Counted from the first letter of the stretch, positions 11,106 to 23,924 are shown. The stretch is DNA of 64,000 nt from Endomychus coccineus (GCA_958510875.1 OY294067.1:61950039-62014038), one strand, 5' to 3'. Made by a program: numbers and translations. The notes: generated by a model from the letters alone, not told the origin.

Positions 11106-11790
11106 ATGCAACCATTGGGTCTGTCACGATGCCCCCCCCTGCCCCCTGACCAGGATGTCGGTAATTTCAATACCCTATACTCAACTGTGTCCTGGCCTGA
11201 AACCCAGATGAATTGGACCTTATTAGCCCTGGTTAATTCAACCAATTCTTATCTGCACTCTCTGACCAGCCTTGATCTGACTCTTAGGAGTTTTAAAATC
11301 TACCAGAGCCGACCAGCTTTCCTCAAAGATTTTCTACGACGCAAATCAAAATTTCGTAGCTCTCCACCAATATAGTAGGGCAACTGATATTGTTATCTCT
11401 GGCCTTTTTGAGCAAACTCCAGCGCCCGAGGCCTATCCTATTTTGTACCCACTGTAAACCATACTATCCCACCTGGTGGCAACATAGCGATAGTTTTATT
11501 CATTCAATCTCCTCTATCAGCGATGGAGATTTTGAGAGAAATGAGACTGGAATCCAGCTATCTTGCCTAATTTATAGTATGGGGTACTTACAAATAGCCT
11601 CACTCCATAGTGTCCAAGAGAGTGATGCGATTCAGCCCCGTGAGCCGTTCTCATGGCTTCAACCTTGATGAATAGTATGTAAGATGGTATTTCAGCCAGA
11701 CTTCCAAGACCTCTCGTTGAAGCCGATCGCATACCACTCGCCACACCTACATAGGCGCCCCATTTGCATTATTTTAGTTCCAGTCTGGAA
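11106..11790 (-). pseudogene. RNase H remnant of a non-LTR element
   Basis: On the minus strand the fragment TRANKVQFIWVSGQ (about 11230-11190) resembles the RNase H C-terminal block (NKVxLxWVPGH). An upstream piece, GAYVGVASGMRSASTRGLGS (about 11750-11690), resembles the N-terminal glycine-rich strand after TDGSK. Stops and shifts are frequent, and about 300 bp between the two pieces do not align with the fold, so an insertion or rearrangement is likely. The GC content is higher than the neighbourhood. It could belong to the same element type as 36160-37400. Confidence 0.4.
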
Positions 11791-11799
11791 ACATGGGGA

Positions 11800-12309
11800 A
11801 TGATACTGCGGTGGCAAAGCGCTGCTGCAAATTCTTAAAAAAGTTGTCCTTATTTTCTCATAATTCAGATAGTAATTCTTGGTATTTATGATATGAAGAA
11901 CATCGACATCCTATAGTATCATTCAGGACGCCCTATATGTTCCGTTTTCTTGAAATTATGGTTTTTTAATATGACTAAAAATGAAATAAGGGTTCGATAT
12001 TTTTCACGTTTCAATAATATATTTTTCAATATATTTGTTTCATCATATGGAGACCATACTTAATGTGAGAGATAGAACTTACGATGGAGTATAAATGAGA
12101 TAGTAGGCACGGCAACAGCGCTGGACGCCACATCATACTGTTTGTGAAAACATGTTTAAAAATTGGACATAAGAACATATAAACAAGAATGAGAATATTT
12201 TAAGTTCTGGAAGCAGCTACCTGAAGGATGTCTTGTGAACAACAAATATACTCCTTTACATTTGAAGTAAATGGCGCTTTATGAAAAGACGCAGTATGAG
12301 ATGCAACAT
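11800..12309. other. No gene seen
   Basis: Ordinary AT-rich spacer. Confidence 0.5.
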
Positions 12310-12627
12310 TTTCTTTTTGACGTTTCGATATTTTATTTATACCTTTATGAAAAAATATTATGTTAATTAGTGGTTCCATGTAATTTAGAGAAGAATACAT
12401 AACTTTGATTAATGAAATGCGTCTTCAGCCAACTTGTGTTTCGAAAATTCGTTCAAAACCGATTTGTTTTCTGCAGTTTTCATTGGATTTAAAAAAATAC
12501 AAGTCGGTTGTAGACGCATCCCATTTATCCAAGTCATCCATTCTTTTCTAAATTACATAGAAACACTAATCAACATAATAATTCTTGATAAAGATATAAA
12601 TAAAATATCGAAACGTCAAAAAGGAAA
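12310..12627. repeat. Foldback hairpin with ~128-bp arms
   Basis: The left arm (12310-12439) begins CTTTTTGACGTTTCGATATT; the right arm (12500-12627) is its imperfect inverted copy, ending AATATCGAAACGTCAAAAAG. The loop is about 60 bp. Open frames on the two arms encode mirror-image peptides (KGINKISKRQK and KDINKISKRQK), which are a by-product of the repeat, not genes. It looks like a foldback or MITE-like element. The CGAAACGTC end recalls Penelope-associated repeats, but no ribozyme core is present. Confidence 0.75.
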
Positions 12628-13158
12628 AAATCTTATTTCATTTGGTAGTATTATTAAAGAACCCAAATAGTTTGTTTTATTGATTTTTATTCGCCCTCCA
12701 TATCCCTAAACGTAGCACAATATTCAATACATTTACGTGCTCATATTGTAAACTTCCCTCACTTTTATGTCACTATTACTTATAGGCATATTTTGCAATA
12801 GACATCATCATCGTTATTATTCTCCTTATTCATTCAATAAAACCTGCCCTTTTGTAACTAGTCTAGTCCGTAGTCTATCAAGATTATTTCCCTAGAGTTT
12901 TGCTCCCAAAGCCATTGACATCAGTTCAGTATGGTGAACTTTCATTGATACCAACGTTTTTAAAATACCAGGAGATGAATCGAACAGTAAATAATGTCTC
13001 AATTATAAAGGTGATGGAGTTGTAGAATTTCAATTAACCCCGGAAACACCACACATGGTGTTTAGTTATAATTTTATTAATGTATAACTGTGTGAAAGTA
13101 TCAAAGGAACATTAGTAGGAACTATGGGGACGTCCAGTTTACCTGTAACCGGTTAGTG
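12628..13158. other. No gene seen
   Basis: Spacer with no recognisable structure. Confidence 0.5.
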
Positions 13159-13263
13159 ATGTCCACAAGTGATAACACAATCTCCGACGAGTCTCGAACA
13201 GAGAAGCACAGAACCACATTGTGTTTTTCTTGTCTTCAAGGAGCCTTTGCTCGACACCGACAG
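13159..13263 (+). CDS. Candidate first coding exon, function unknown
   Basis: ATG at 13159 opens 35 codons that end exactly at a donor (CACCGACAG/GTAAAA). A possible acceptor, CTGTAACCGGTTAG, lies just upstream of the ATG. The peptide begins MSTSDNTISDESRTEKHRTT, contains a CFSC pair and ends GAFARHRQ. Base composition is richer in GC than the flanks. No domain is recognisable from one exon. A chance ORF remains possible. Confidence 0.35.
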
Positions 13264-16180
13264 GTAAAATTTATGTTACTTTTTTGTAAAGCAGTTTCTG
13301 ATGTTAACACGTTGAAAAAATTTAGATTCTGGTTTTGACTGTGCTTGTTTCGTAAGCTATTTGTATTTTACATTTGTTAAAGTTAGAATATCTTCTCTCA
13401 AATCTTTTTGTAAAGTTTGTGAATTCAATATCATACAGGATATTATTTCAAGTGCTTGAAATATTATTTAATGAATATAATTATTCATTCACCTATCAAA
13501 TTGTAGAAGAATCGAAGTAATCCATAATTATACAAATAGTCGTACCCAAGCGTCCACCCACGCAACGTTGTAGGTACTTCATTCATTTTAATAACTTCTG
13601 CAGTCCTTCGCGGATCACTTAGCCGCCACAGTCAACATTTCGTTTAAATTATACTGACCACATTGACGTCTGGACAAAACACTTATAAATTGTTTCAACA
13701 GATTGGTATGTTAGAAAGTGTATGGCACGCCGTTTTGGTTTTTAATTACATAAATACAATTGACAATAATATGTAATAAAATATGTATTTATTGATTTTA
13801 TTCTTTTATTCCATCATGAACATGGTCATAAATTATATGTTACAGATGAGTGTTTCCTTCTAACTTACTCCCTTTTTTGTTCATACTATGTAATGTTTAA
13901 AATTTTGTATTATGGTTCTGTGTATTATAAAATATGCTGTGTTTGCTTCTTTATAGAGATTATGGGTTGAATAATATAATTTTTTTTGTATATAAGCTAA
14001 GTCTTCATTTTTATTATCACAAGATTTTTCTCACTACTTTATAAGCATGTGTAATTTGGATTTTTTCTAAACCGTGATAAAATTTTATTATTATTATGGG
14101 TTAGAATGAAATTTATTTAACAGCATAATAATAATTCATATTAAAAAAGTATCGATTCGGAATTAAAATTGTATAATATTTTAATTCTGGAATTTTGTTA
14201 TTCCTATTACGAACACAATTTCAACTCTTAAATTTAAATTACAGTTTACAATTCCAATTCTCGGATTAAAATTATCTACATAATATTGTGATTCAGCACA
14301 TGATGGAAATCAAATCTCCCAGTATGATAAAGAACAAACAAACTTATTTTTACTGTTTTGAGATATAGTTTTGTTATTAAATATCGCATAATTATCCGTT
14401 ACACTTTACCGATACATATACTTTCACAATAAAAGTCAATGTTGTAGATTTCTTCAACTCCTCAACACAATGTTCTTCGAACATTATAAGTTTCCCTCTC
14501 TTGTAGTCAAAATATTAAAAAATATATGTAGTATTTATTAAACAGAGAAATAGATAATAATTCTGCATGTGTAAGGTTAATCAAAATGTTGTTTCAATGG
14601 AATGCTAAGTTTTTGTTATACTGCGCAGAATTTGACTCGTTTGTCTAATTGACAATCACAGAAAGCAAGCTCTGTACTGCACACAGATTTGATTATACGC
14701 GTGCCGGCAAGAGTAAGACGTCACCCATTTGCAGTGTTGCCGTATTTTCATTATGAAATTATGTATTTCAGTTAAATAATAATTCTTTTCTTGGATGAAG
14801 AACTATGTACATAATTTTATCTCAATAATACAAATATAGGAATTAAATTTGTGTACTAATTTTAATTCAAATATAAAAATTCGTTGAATTATTATCGTAG
14901 CATGATATAATGGAAAATCCTTATTAAAATGGTCCATGATATAATAATAATTAATGTAGATACTATAAAATTATGAGATGGTATAATAATAATAATTCAA
15001 CAATTCTATTCGATATTGTAATATGTTTTCATTTTCGATTTTCACCATATATCCTTACAAAACATTAAAATTGAATTGACTTGATTCCATAGATGATGAA
15101 TTTTCATTGTCTCAATACAATAATAATGCTGAAGTATTATGTTTATACCCTGCTGCAAGTTGAATTTATTTATTATTACCTATACTAAGGTACTGTGGTA
15201 CCGGGGCATACAAAATATAGTCTGAAGTTGTCTCAGTGTACAATAAAAATGAAATAATAGAAAACGATAGATCAAAGGTAACGCAACGTATATTCTTACC
15301 TTCTCTCTTGTGTTGGGAATTGATTTTATCATAAAACATTTTTAATTAAATTCTTTATGACAAGTTATAATTAAAATATTGCCCACTTTCAAGTGGTTCT
15401 TTTGACATCCATCTTTATTTTTTCAAATGGAATTTTAGTATTTTTTTATTGAAGTGTGATTTCACATAGTAACATTGAATTTGTCATTCTATAATACCAT
15501 GGAAATAATGTTGATGTTGTCAATGATTTGGACAGTTCCATTGACAGCAAAACATAATAATACATACTATAATACATAGAGTTGTAACAAACAAATGTTG
15601 TCAATTCGAATAAATTCTTCCCTGTTACGGTAAATGTGAAATTTGAATAATAAAATCAGTTAACAGTACCCACTTCAATTCAATTATAGTTCTGAAATGC
15701 GCGATGCGAATAGAACGCCAATATATTACCATCTTCGTCAAATCTCGCTCGCACTAAGTAAATCACTGTACAACGCAGGCTTAATCTGTGTATCACATAT
15801 GTTGTCAATTCGAATAAACTTCCAACGTGTTGACCTAGAGTATAATTTGACGTATTTTCACGTTTTTATCTGTTTCTTATCATTTGCAATATATTTTCGG
15901 TTCCTACGGCTGAGGGAGCTTAATGATCTATGGATAACAGTTAAATTTTCACTTCGCTCTTATTTATTTGTACACAATTACCAGTTACGATAGGGCACCT
16001 ACAAGCTTCTTATAATGCCCTGAAAAAAAAAATATAATCTTAATTTGGAAACTAAAAGAGACATATTTCAAAATAAGCATAAAATGTTCAACCTACCAAT
16101 TTATGAAAGTACACCAAGCCAGCGCTACAGTGAATAAGGGTGTTAAGATGTAAAAAAATTACATAGTTTCATAATACCAA
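13264..16180. other. No gene seen; one Jockey 3'-end scrap
   Basis: Very AT-rich. At about 14465-14515, on the plus strand, FEHYKFPSLVVK matches the extreme 3' end of the Jockey-like relics seen elsewhere (FEHYRFPSRVVK). A 98-codon open frame at 15697-15993 matches nothing I know and has no splice context. The word TTGTCAATTCGAATAAA occurs near both 15600 and 15800. Confidence 0.45.
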
Positions 16181-16184
16181 TTTG

Positions 16185-16960
16185 AATTTCAGTCAGCGAA
16201 ATCAACCGAAAATGTCATATCGAGTGTAACTGAAAAAATTTACAGAGCAATAGATGAAAACAAGCCTTCTCTTTTTATTTTTTTAGACTTGGCGAAAGTC
16301 TTTGACTAGATCTCCCACAAAATATTACTTGAGAAGCTATTTAAATCATGAACAACAATTCGTGAAATCAGGAGAAAATTATAGTGATTTCGGTGAAATT
16401 TCTTTCAGAGTACCCCAAAGTAGAATATTGGGCCCCCTTTTATTTATTATATATATAAAAAACATTTTTAATATAAATACAAAGGGTAAAATCATAATTT
16501 TTGCAGATGACACGTCGAAATTTTATGAAAGTGATATCTGGGATGAACTAAAAACATTGGTTGAATCTGATTTTGTATAAATTAAAAATTGGTTCGACAA
16601 AATTATTCAACTCTAAACTAAAAAATAATAAAATATGTAACTTTTGCCTCCTATGAGAGTGGGTTGGCCATTCTTTCAAAATCTAAATTTTAATAATAAG
16701 AATGTAATATTACAAATCGAATCAGCAAAAATTATGTTGAATATCTGGGAATTTATATTGATTAACATCTAAAGATAAGATTAATTATTCTCAACATTTT
16801 AAATCTATTTTAAATGTAAAACAGCTGAAAATCTTGTACAATGCCTTCGTTGAATCACATTTCAGATACGGAATTATAGGATGTGTAGGAGTATATACAA
16901 ATGACTCAGGAAACCTAGATATATTACAAAAAAATAATTTTGAAAATAATTTAGCTTAGT
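16185..16960 (+). pseudogene. Non-LTR reverse transcriptase relic
   Basis: Broken frames give EKIYRAIDENKPSLFIFLDL followed by AKVFD (palm A box), VPQSRILGPLLFIIYI (box B), and IIFADDTSKFYES, whose FADD is the catalytic box. Then come decayed thumb fragments (YLGIYID). The order and wording match the element at 20285-24364, so this is an older, shorter relative. No ORF1, endonuclease or tail is visible. Confidence 0.8.
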
Positions 16961-17109
16961 GAGTGAATCTATTTATTACTATTGAGAGAGAGCAACCAAT
17001 TTGGACCATTATTTTGTTCCGAACTACAACTGCGAGGTATTTCATAGATGCAGCGCGTTGGTTTGCTCCTAGTTTCTCAATATATTATGATATAAATCCA
17101 CTAGTTTCT

Positions 17110-18130
17110 TCTTTTTTATAGTTTGACTACACGAGAGGGAAATCTATAAAGATTGGAGAACGTCGTGTGAGCCAGCAGTGGAATGTGGGGTGAAGAGATA
17201 GGCATTCGTATTTTTTTGAAGTTTTCGATGCATAGGGAAAGACCTCACTGGGGGAAAAGTTCCACAACTTCGCTGTTTGATAAAAACATGAAGTCTGGTA
17301 GGCAGAAGTGTTGACTAGTTTGAGCTAGTCTAGTCCACCTATCCGGAATCTCTAGTGGTGGAACAACAGACGAGATTTCTGATGAGCACCGACTATAGAA
17401 ATATCTACCGAGAAGAGAGAGATCTTCCACCTTCCTACGACGTCAATGAACCCGTAAGTGTCCATCAATCCATCAATCAGACGAATAGCTCTCTTTTGGA
17501 TAAAATCGAAGAGCTTCAACGTATGTTTGAGTGCCGAACTCCAAACATGTTAACAGTAGTCCAGGACAGGTCGAATCGGTTCTTTGTAGATTATGAGAAG
17601 CTGCAAGGATGTAAAGTAGCTCTCGACACGGAACAGAGAACCAAGTTTTTGTGAACCAGTTTTCGTAATGAACCTCACATGATCGTCCCATGAGAAGGTG
17701 TTGTTGGTGGTGATCCCGAGCATTGCTATGGAAGGCTTCGTAGGAATAGTTGTACCTGACATCATCATATCAGGGATTGTGGGATCCGTCTTCCTGGACA
17801 AGACGTAAACTTGAGTTTTGGCTGCACTAAACTCTCCTGGATCATCAGATCCCTATTTCAAAATCTTTGCCAGATTACTTGCGTCAATCTGTCCCTGTCT
17901 CGCACCTCTGGCTTCATTGATTTGGGCTCTAGATGAGAAAACGATATGAAAAGTACCATCATCTGCAAATCTGAGGACGGAACAGGTGGTCACGTCCAGC
18001 AGATCCTTTATATGAAGCAGAAACAAAAATTATTCCTGTGGTACACCAACGTTGATGGCCATTCTATCGGGGATGCTCCGTCAACCACCTCATGGAGTGA
18101 TCTATCTGAGAGAACACTCGATAGTTAGCG
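17110..18130 (-). pseudogene. Jockey-like RT, palm-to-C-terminus relic
   Basis: Read downward from 18130: a GVPQE stretch and LLHIKDLLD, then VLRFADDGTFH (catalytic FADD intact), AKTQVYVLSRKTD, and AMLGITTNNTFSWDDHVRFI. These are followed by SYFTSLQLLIIYKEPIRPVL and, after frameshifts, YFHGRCSSEISSVVPPLEIP. The 3' end matches the other Jockey-like relics (CTACACGAGAGGGAAA at about 17126). The N-terminal nuclease is missing. Stops and shifts make it non-functional. Confidence 0.78.
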
Positions 18131-18159
18131 ATAAAGTTGAGGCAAACCATTATAATGAT

Positions 18160-18205
18160 ATTAATAATAATAATAATTCAATAATAATGATTTTTATTGT
18201 CTATA
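18160..18205 (-). repeat. (ATT)n tail-like microsatellite
   Basis: The minus strand reads AATAAAAATCATTATTATTG and then a run of ATT units. It resembles the 3' tail of a non-LTR element like the one ending at 24364, here in the opposite orientation. No matching coding region is evident next to it. Confidence 0.4.
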
Positions 18206-18419
18206 AGACAATGCTATAACATGGTATAAGACAAGTCAAGAATATACAGGTATGTAAGTAAACAAATGATTAAATAGATAAATGAATACGTATTTTGGTA
18301 TAACAAATAAGACAGAAAAGGAATACAAAGATAATACTTCCCTTGGAAAGCATTAAGTAACTGTTCGAAAAGTAACAAATAATAATTACAATTATAGCCC
18401 AGTATCTACTAGGGGACAC

Positions 18420-20290
18420 ACGTGCAAAATGGGGTACTTAATGTTTGAAGTCGAATTTTAAAAAAACCTAAAACTTTGAGAGTCTGGGATTAAGACAATA
18501 TCATTGTTAAAGTATTAAGTATTTATTAGTAACATTTTAAGGTACATAAAACAAAACATTTATTTCATATTTCACAATAAAGAAAATAATGTAATTTGCC
18601 CCATTATGCCCGTCGCGTAGGGCAAAATGGGGTAGTATGTTGAAACAGGGAAAACTTTTAGTGACAGTGTTCACAAATCAAAACTGCTGCGTCATCTTCG
18701 TCGTCAACACCTGCGCATGAATTGTGGGCCCATTTATGACAACTAGAACAACTTATCCATCCCTCTGTGGAGCTTGAATATAGGTATCCGCAGTAAAGGC
18801 AGTCGGCGTCACTATCTTCTTCGTCTTCTGAATCAGATCCTAGTTTTTTGGGTTTTGTCGCTTTAGGTTTCTTAATTGTGTGTGATTAATCATTTACTAT
18901 CTTTCTGTTCGATGATTTTACCTTGGTAGATTTACTTTTTTCTTGAGCCAATTCCAGTTCTGTTTTATATGGTGAGGAGGTTAGAATGGCGGTGTTGCCC
19001 CTTTTTGTTGATACTCGTTTCTTGGATTGATTTACTTCAAGCACTGCTGCGATTGCTGTGGGGCTTACAAACTCAAAACTAGAGTCACTTTCTTTGGACG
19101 TTCCTGGTCGAGGCTGAGTTTCTTTGGATGTTCCTGGTTGAGGTTCGGTGTCTTTGGACTTTCCTGGTTGAGGCTCGGGCGTTTTCTCTCTAATCGACTG
19201 TACAGCATGTATATCCTCGTGTTGTTGCATAGGTTCTAGTCGACTTTCAGGTGCAGTTGGATCAACTTCTAAGTCAGTTGTAGCTGATGACAAGAAATCT
19301 ACTTCAGAAAAAAACGGCCATATCCACAGGCCAAACCCCGGTTGCTTTAAAACCATTTATTGCAGTAATCATTGTAGCTGCTCTTAGATATGCGACACTG
19401 AGTAAGGAAGAAATTTGATGGAATGCTACTACTCTTCTTGGATCTGTTCGAAGCCATTTTCTTACTTCGTCCTCATAATATGCACTTAATGGCTTCATAA
19501 ATGCATACATTATCACCCCATTTTCTCTACCATAATTGATTACGTCTAGATTTTTCGTATGCGACGAGTGACCATCTAGCAGAAGCAGAAACGGTGAATC
19601 TTTTGAAGCTCTAGAATATTCGACAAACTTTTTAAACCATGAAAAAAACAATGTCTTATCTATCCACCCTTTTTCATTTAATTCAATCCAAGCACCGGGC
19701 ACGAGGCCATCCAGAAAAGCCCGCTGCATTCGCTTTCGTGGAAATATTAGCATGGGAGGCATATAGGCTCCCGATGCAGAGAAACAAATTTCTGCAGTGA
19801 TAGTTTCACCCCTCTCGGCGGATGTAAGCGCACCAACCTGGCGTTTTCCTTTTAAAGCTATAATTTTAGAAGTCCCTTTTGGATTGACCGTAACTTCAGT
19901 TTCGTCAACGTTGTAGATTTTGTCTGCCGTTAGTTTATATAGCTCGACAGTTCCTTCTAACAGTTTAAAGAATTGTTGTACAGCCACCTTGTTAAAGCCC
20001 ATTGCACGGGCACCTGACGTAGCCTCAGGCTTTCTGATTGTCAAGTCCGTATGCCTATTAAAAGAACCCTTTATCCATCCCATCATTTTATGATTTTTGT
20101 TGAAGGGATGCTCAATCCGATTTTGTTCAGCAAGTTGAAAGGGAAGTTACCAGCATTCTGTAATTGTCAGTCCAAATAATCTCGCTTCCATATCTTTAAG
20201 ATAATTAACAAGTTCTTGTTCTTGTTGGAAAGTAAAAATGAGCCTTTTACTTCCTAAAACTTTTGAAACGGAATAAGCTGCAGTATTTCG
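18420..20290 (-). pseudogene. pogo/Tigger-like transposase with C-terminal PHD-like finger
   Basis: Cut-and-paste DDE transposase of the pogo/Tigger (CENP-B/jerky-related) type, read downward. Landmarks are QQEQELVNYLKDMEARLFGL, a stop at 20147-20149, then QNRIEHPFNKN, NVDETEV (first catalytic D), and FPRKRMQRAF. LLLLDGHSSHTKNLDVI carries the second D; an AFMKPLS...V.KW stretch and GFKATGVWPVD follow. A frameshift near 19315 leads into a low-complexity tail with GTSKETQPRPGTSKE repeats. After a stop at 18886-18888 the same frame encodes an acidic run and CLYCGYLYSS...WISCSSCHKWAHNSCAGV...CEHCH, a PHD-like C4HC3-type finger ending at 18658. The N-terminal HTH is missing because the reading ends near 20290, where the plus-strand retroelement begins. 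A TACCCCATTTTGCAC motif near 18425 and another near 18635 may be TIR remains. Confidence 0.82.
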
Positions 20291-20910
20291 TTATTGTCCG
20301 CACCGAATGAACAGATAACTTTGGATTTCATTTGTACTGAGCTCGGGAATCTGGTAGGAGTTGAAGACGAGGAAAAAAATATCAACAATTTTTATTGCCT
20401 TGGAAAAAAAGCAAATCGGAGATAGAATTTGTATCCTATCTCAAAAAGAACGAGGTCATCAGAAATTGCAGGAAATTGAAGGGAAGCAGGGTTGTAATAG
20501 CTAACGACTTAACTGACCAACAACGTAGCGAATATCAAGAACTAAGAAAATACTTGATCGAAGAGAGAAACAACAACAGAAACTGTTATATCAGAGGAAC
20601 TAAGCTCATTATTGATAATAAGGAATATACCTTACAGGAATTGCAGGAAACAGAGCAACACGCTGTCAAATCAAGCAGTACCCCGGCAACCCCAACTCAG
20701 CCACTCATTTTACATGAGCGAAAAGATATTGAAAAGCGAATCCAACTACAACTACAAAAAAACGTCAATGATATTCGAACAACAAATCAATCATACGACA
20801 CACCAAAACCTGTTGGAACTGTAAGGAAAGAGGTGAAGCCGGAAAAAAACATTACGAGATTTCGTTCTAATTCACAAAGAGTAGTGAAAGAACCATTAAA
20901 ACACATTTAA
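20290..20910 (+). pseudogene. ORF1 (gag-like) remnant of the non-LTR element
   Basis: An upstream frame reads LSAPNEQITLDFICTELGNL and then NNFYCLGKKANR. After a one-base shift near 20420 the second frame continues EFVSYLKKNEVIRNCRKLKG, SRVVIANDLTDQQR, ELRKYLIEERNNN and NKEYTLQELQE. This is the conserved C-terminal part of insect non-LTR ORF1 proteins (nucleic-acid-binding, coiled-coil partner of ORF2). The N-terminal coiled coil is not seen. The tail (about 20660-20910) is polar low-complexity sequence. Confidence 0.65.
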
Positions 20911-21010
20911 ATGTTTTTTGCTCTTCATCTACAGCATATTACTGAATTAATATTTATGTGATTCCCTCTTCTGTGTTATATTCAGTGTATTTAGGTAGTG
21001 CATTTACAGA

Positions 21011-23924
21011 ATGGACCCATTCATAAGAGAATATAGAAACGAGCCAATATTGGCTAAAGTGATTTCAGATGTGGCAGATTTTGTTCCGAATGAATCAACT
21101 CCATTCAGCATAATACACTTCAATATCAGAAGTATCACGAAAAACATGGACGAGATGATTGTGTTTTTGAATGGGCTCTCACATGAATTTCAAGTCATTG
21201 TACTTTCTGAAACATACCTTGTCTATGATTTAGATATATTGAAAATGGATGGCTACACCACATTATATAACAAAGGTACGTTGAACAAAAATGATGGTGT
21301 GATAGTGTATGTCAAAAACAATATTGGTTACACGTAAAGTATAAAAAACATTGGTGACATTAAGGCTCTAGAAATTATCGCAAAATTGAAACATACAGAT
21401 ATTATGATAACTGCAATCTACAGATCTCCAAGCACTTACCCAAAAAGGTTCAATATGGATTTGTTGGGCTATATTCAGTCAATAGCAAAAAGTGATTTCC
21501 ACATAATAACGGGAGATATTAATATAGATCTACTTACAGGCTTAGATTTTGTTGAAGAATACAAAAATACCTTGAACAGTTTTGGCTATGAATCATATAT
21601 TAATAGATACACCCGACCACAGAGCCAAACATGTATTGACCACTTTTTTTAAAAAACTGTAACTAATGATGAAATCAGGTCATTCGTCTTCCAGCTCGAT
21701 ATTACTGATCATTATCCTATAGCTTTGACTATAGATCTAAATCAAAACCCACATGGAACTCACAAAAATTGCAGCAATAAATTCCAGCAATATATAAATT
21801 ATGAAACATTGAAAACTGATTTAAAAAATGAGACGTGGGATGATCTTTACTATTTACGGGATGTAGACGAGGTGACTTATAACTTCATTGAAATGGTCAA
21901 CTCATATATTGAAAAAAATACGAAAAATTTGAAACTAAGTAAACAAAATATAAAACGGAAAAAGTGGATAACTTCTGCACTTTTAACATCAATAAATGAA
22001 AAACAGATTATGTATAGAGCACTACTGAAAGACCCAAACAACCAACATCTGAAAACGCAGTACCAGACCTACAAGAATAAATTAGACAAGCTGCTAAAAA
22101 ATGCTAAAAAAACATATGCACAAAAGTTGATCAAAAACAATTCGAACCAATCCAAAGCTCTATGGAAATGCGTGGATGACATCTGCAATCGATCCAAACC
22201 TGAAACAAAAATAGAAAAAATTATATCAACTCACGGTACACTTTTACATTCCAAAAGGGATATCTCTAATGGTTTCAATGAATATTACAGTACTTTGGGT
22301 CAAACATATGCAAGCAAATAAGTTCCGGACAACTATATAGAAAACGATAGAAGATTAGAAAACTCAATGTATCTATATCCGACCAACACCAAAGAGGTTC
22401 ACGAAATCATAATGCAGTTGAAACCAAGAAAGGCTCCTGGACACGATAATATACGAGCGGAAACTTTGAAAAATATATCAGATGAGATAATTGTCCCCTT
22501 GACTCGATTAATAAATTTTTGTTTCGAAAAAGGTCATTTTCCAAAATCGTTGAAAATGGGAATCGTTAAACTACTATTCAAAAATGGCAGTAAATTGGAA
22601 ATGATGAATTATAGACCAGTGTCATTAATATCAAACTTCTCCAAAATATTAAAGAAAATCCTCAAAATCAGGATTCTAAAATTTTTTGAGAAATGTAGCT
22701 TGATGTCTAGGTATCAGTATGGCTTTAGAGAGCGAAAATCAACGGAAGATGCAATTCATCAATTGACATCTTATATATATAACTCACTAGATAAAGGTAA
22801 ATCATCTTTATGCATCTTTGTTGACCTCTCAAAGGCCTTCGATACAGTATGCCACAAAAAACTGCTCGATAAGTTACACAATTATGGAATAAGAGGAAAT
22901 ATTTACGGAATATTAAAAAGTTTTTTAACGGATCGTGAGCAGAAAGTCAGTATTGGTGGAGAGTTGAGTGATTGTAGGTACGTGACATACGGAGTTCCAC
23001 AAGGAACTGTACTCGATCCACTCTTGTTCACTGTGTATATAAACAGTTTACTTAGTTCAGGAATCAAAGGTAGAATTCTGAGCTTTGTAGATGATACTGC
23101 TATATTCTATGAAGCGAACTCGTGGGATACCTTGAAATCAGAAGCGGAGGGCGACTTTAGAGTTATTGAAGAGTGGTTTAGATACAACACCCTAACTCTC
23201 AACCTGGAAAAAACGAAATACCTTCCGTTCTCCTCATACTCCAACGGATTACCAGGTATGGGCCCTTCGGAAATCGGGCTAAATTCACAAATCCCTGAAG
23301 CCGACTCGATCAAATATTTGGGTATTGTAGTCGACAGACATCTCAAGTGGAACATACAAATGAGAAATATAGTCAATAAGCTAAGAGGTATGTTATATAG
23401 AATTAAAATTCTGAAAGATTACCTTGATATTAAACACCTCACAATATTATACCATGCACTTGTTCAATCACATTTGACTTACGGTATTGTGGTCTGGGGT
23501 GGTGTGAATGACACGCACTTGGAAAACTTAAACGTAATCCAGAGATGGATTTTGAGGACTATATGTGGTAAACCACTCAGATTTTCTAACGATAAATTAC
23601 ATGCCAAATCGGGGATACTTGATCTTAGACAACTTTTCTGTGTAAACATATTGGTCAACATCAAGAAAAAAAAATTATCATCCACCCTGTCACACACACC
23701 TACAGCACAAGAAATAGGACCAAATCGCTAAGTGTACCTCGTTGCGTCAAAACAATAGGTTAACGCCATTGCGGTTTTCTTGCACCAAAACTCTATAGTT
23801 TGATGCCGGACGAGATCAGAAACTCGAATAGCATCAACCTATTTAAAAGCTACACAAAAAACTGGATTTTGAATTATGGAAGGAGCAGGCTGCATGATTT
23901 GGTTAATCAAAAGACGCATTGATG
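21011..23924 (+). pseudogene. ORF2: APE endonuclease plus reverse transcriptase, interrupted
   Basis: From ATG 21011 a single frame runs 2.7 kb with only three internal stops (TAA at 21335, 21650 and 22319). Endonuclease motifs are FNIRSI, LSETYL, AIYRSPS, ITGDINIDL and ITDHYPIAL. RT motifs follow: KPRKAPGHDNI, NYRPVSLISNFSKILKK, YGFRERKST, FVDLSKAFDTV, GVPQGTVLDPLLF, and the catalytic box SFVDDTAIFYE (FVDD rather than the usual FADD/YADD). Then come the thumb SIKYLGIVVDRHLKW and a C-terminal region. Near 23695, in a CACACA run, the frame shifts, and the expected C-terminal end (LYSLMPDEIRNSNSINLFKS) is read to about 23924 after one more stop. Few lesions over this length indicate a fairly recent copy. 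It cannot make full-length protein as sequenced. Confidence 0.85.

Noticed and set aside
11129..11137. C-rich run beside the RNase H relic
   Set aside because: Short homopolymer with no further structure.
15697..15993. 98-codon open frame on the plus strand
   Set aside because: No homology-like motif, AT-rich codons, no splice signals and no neighbours; likely chance.
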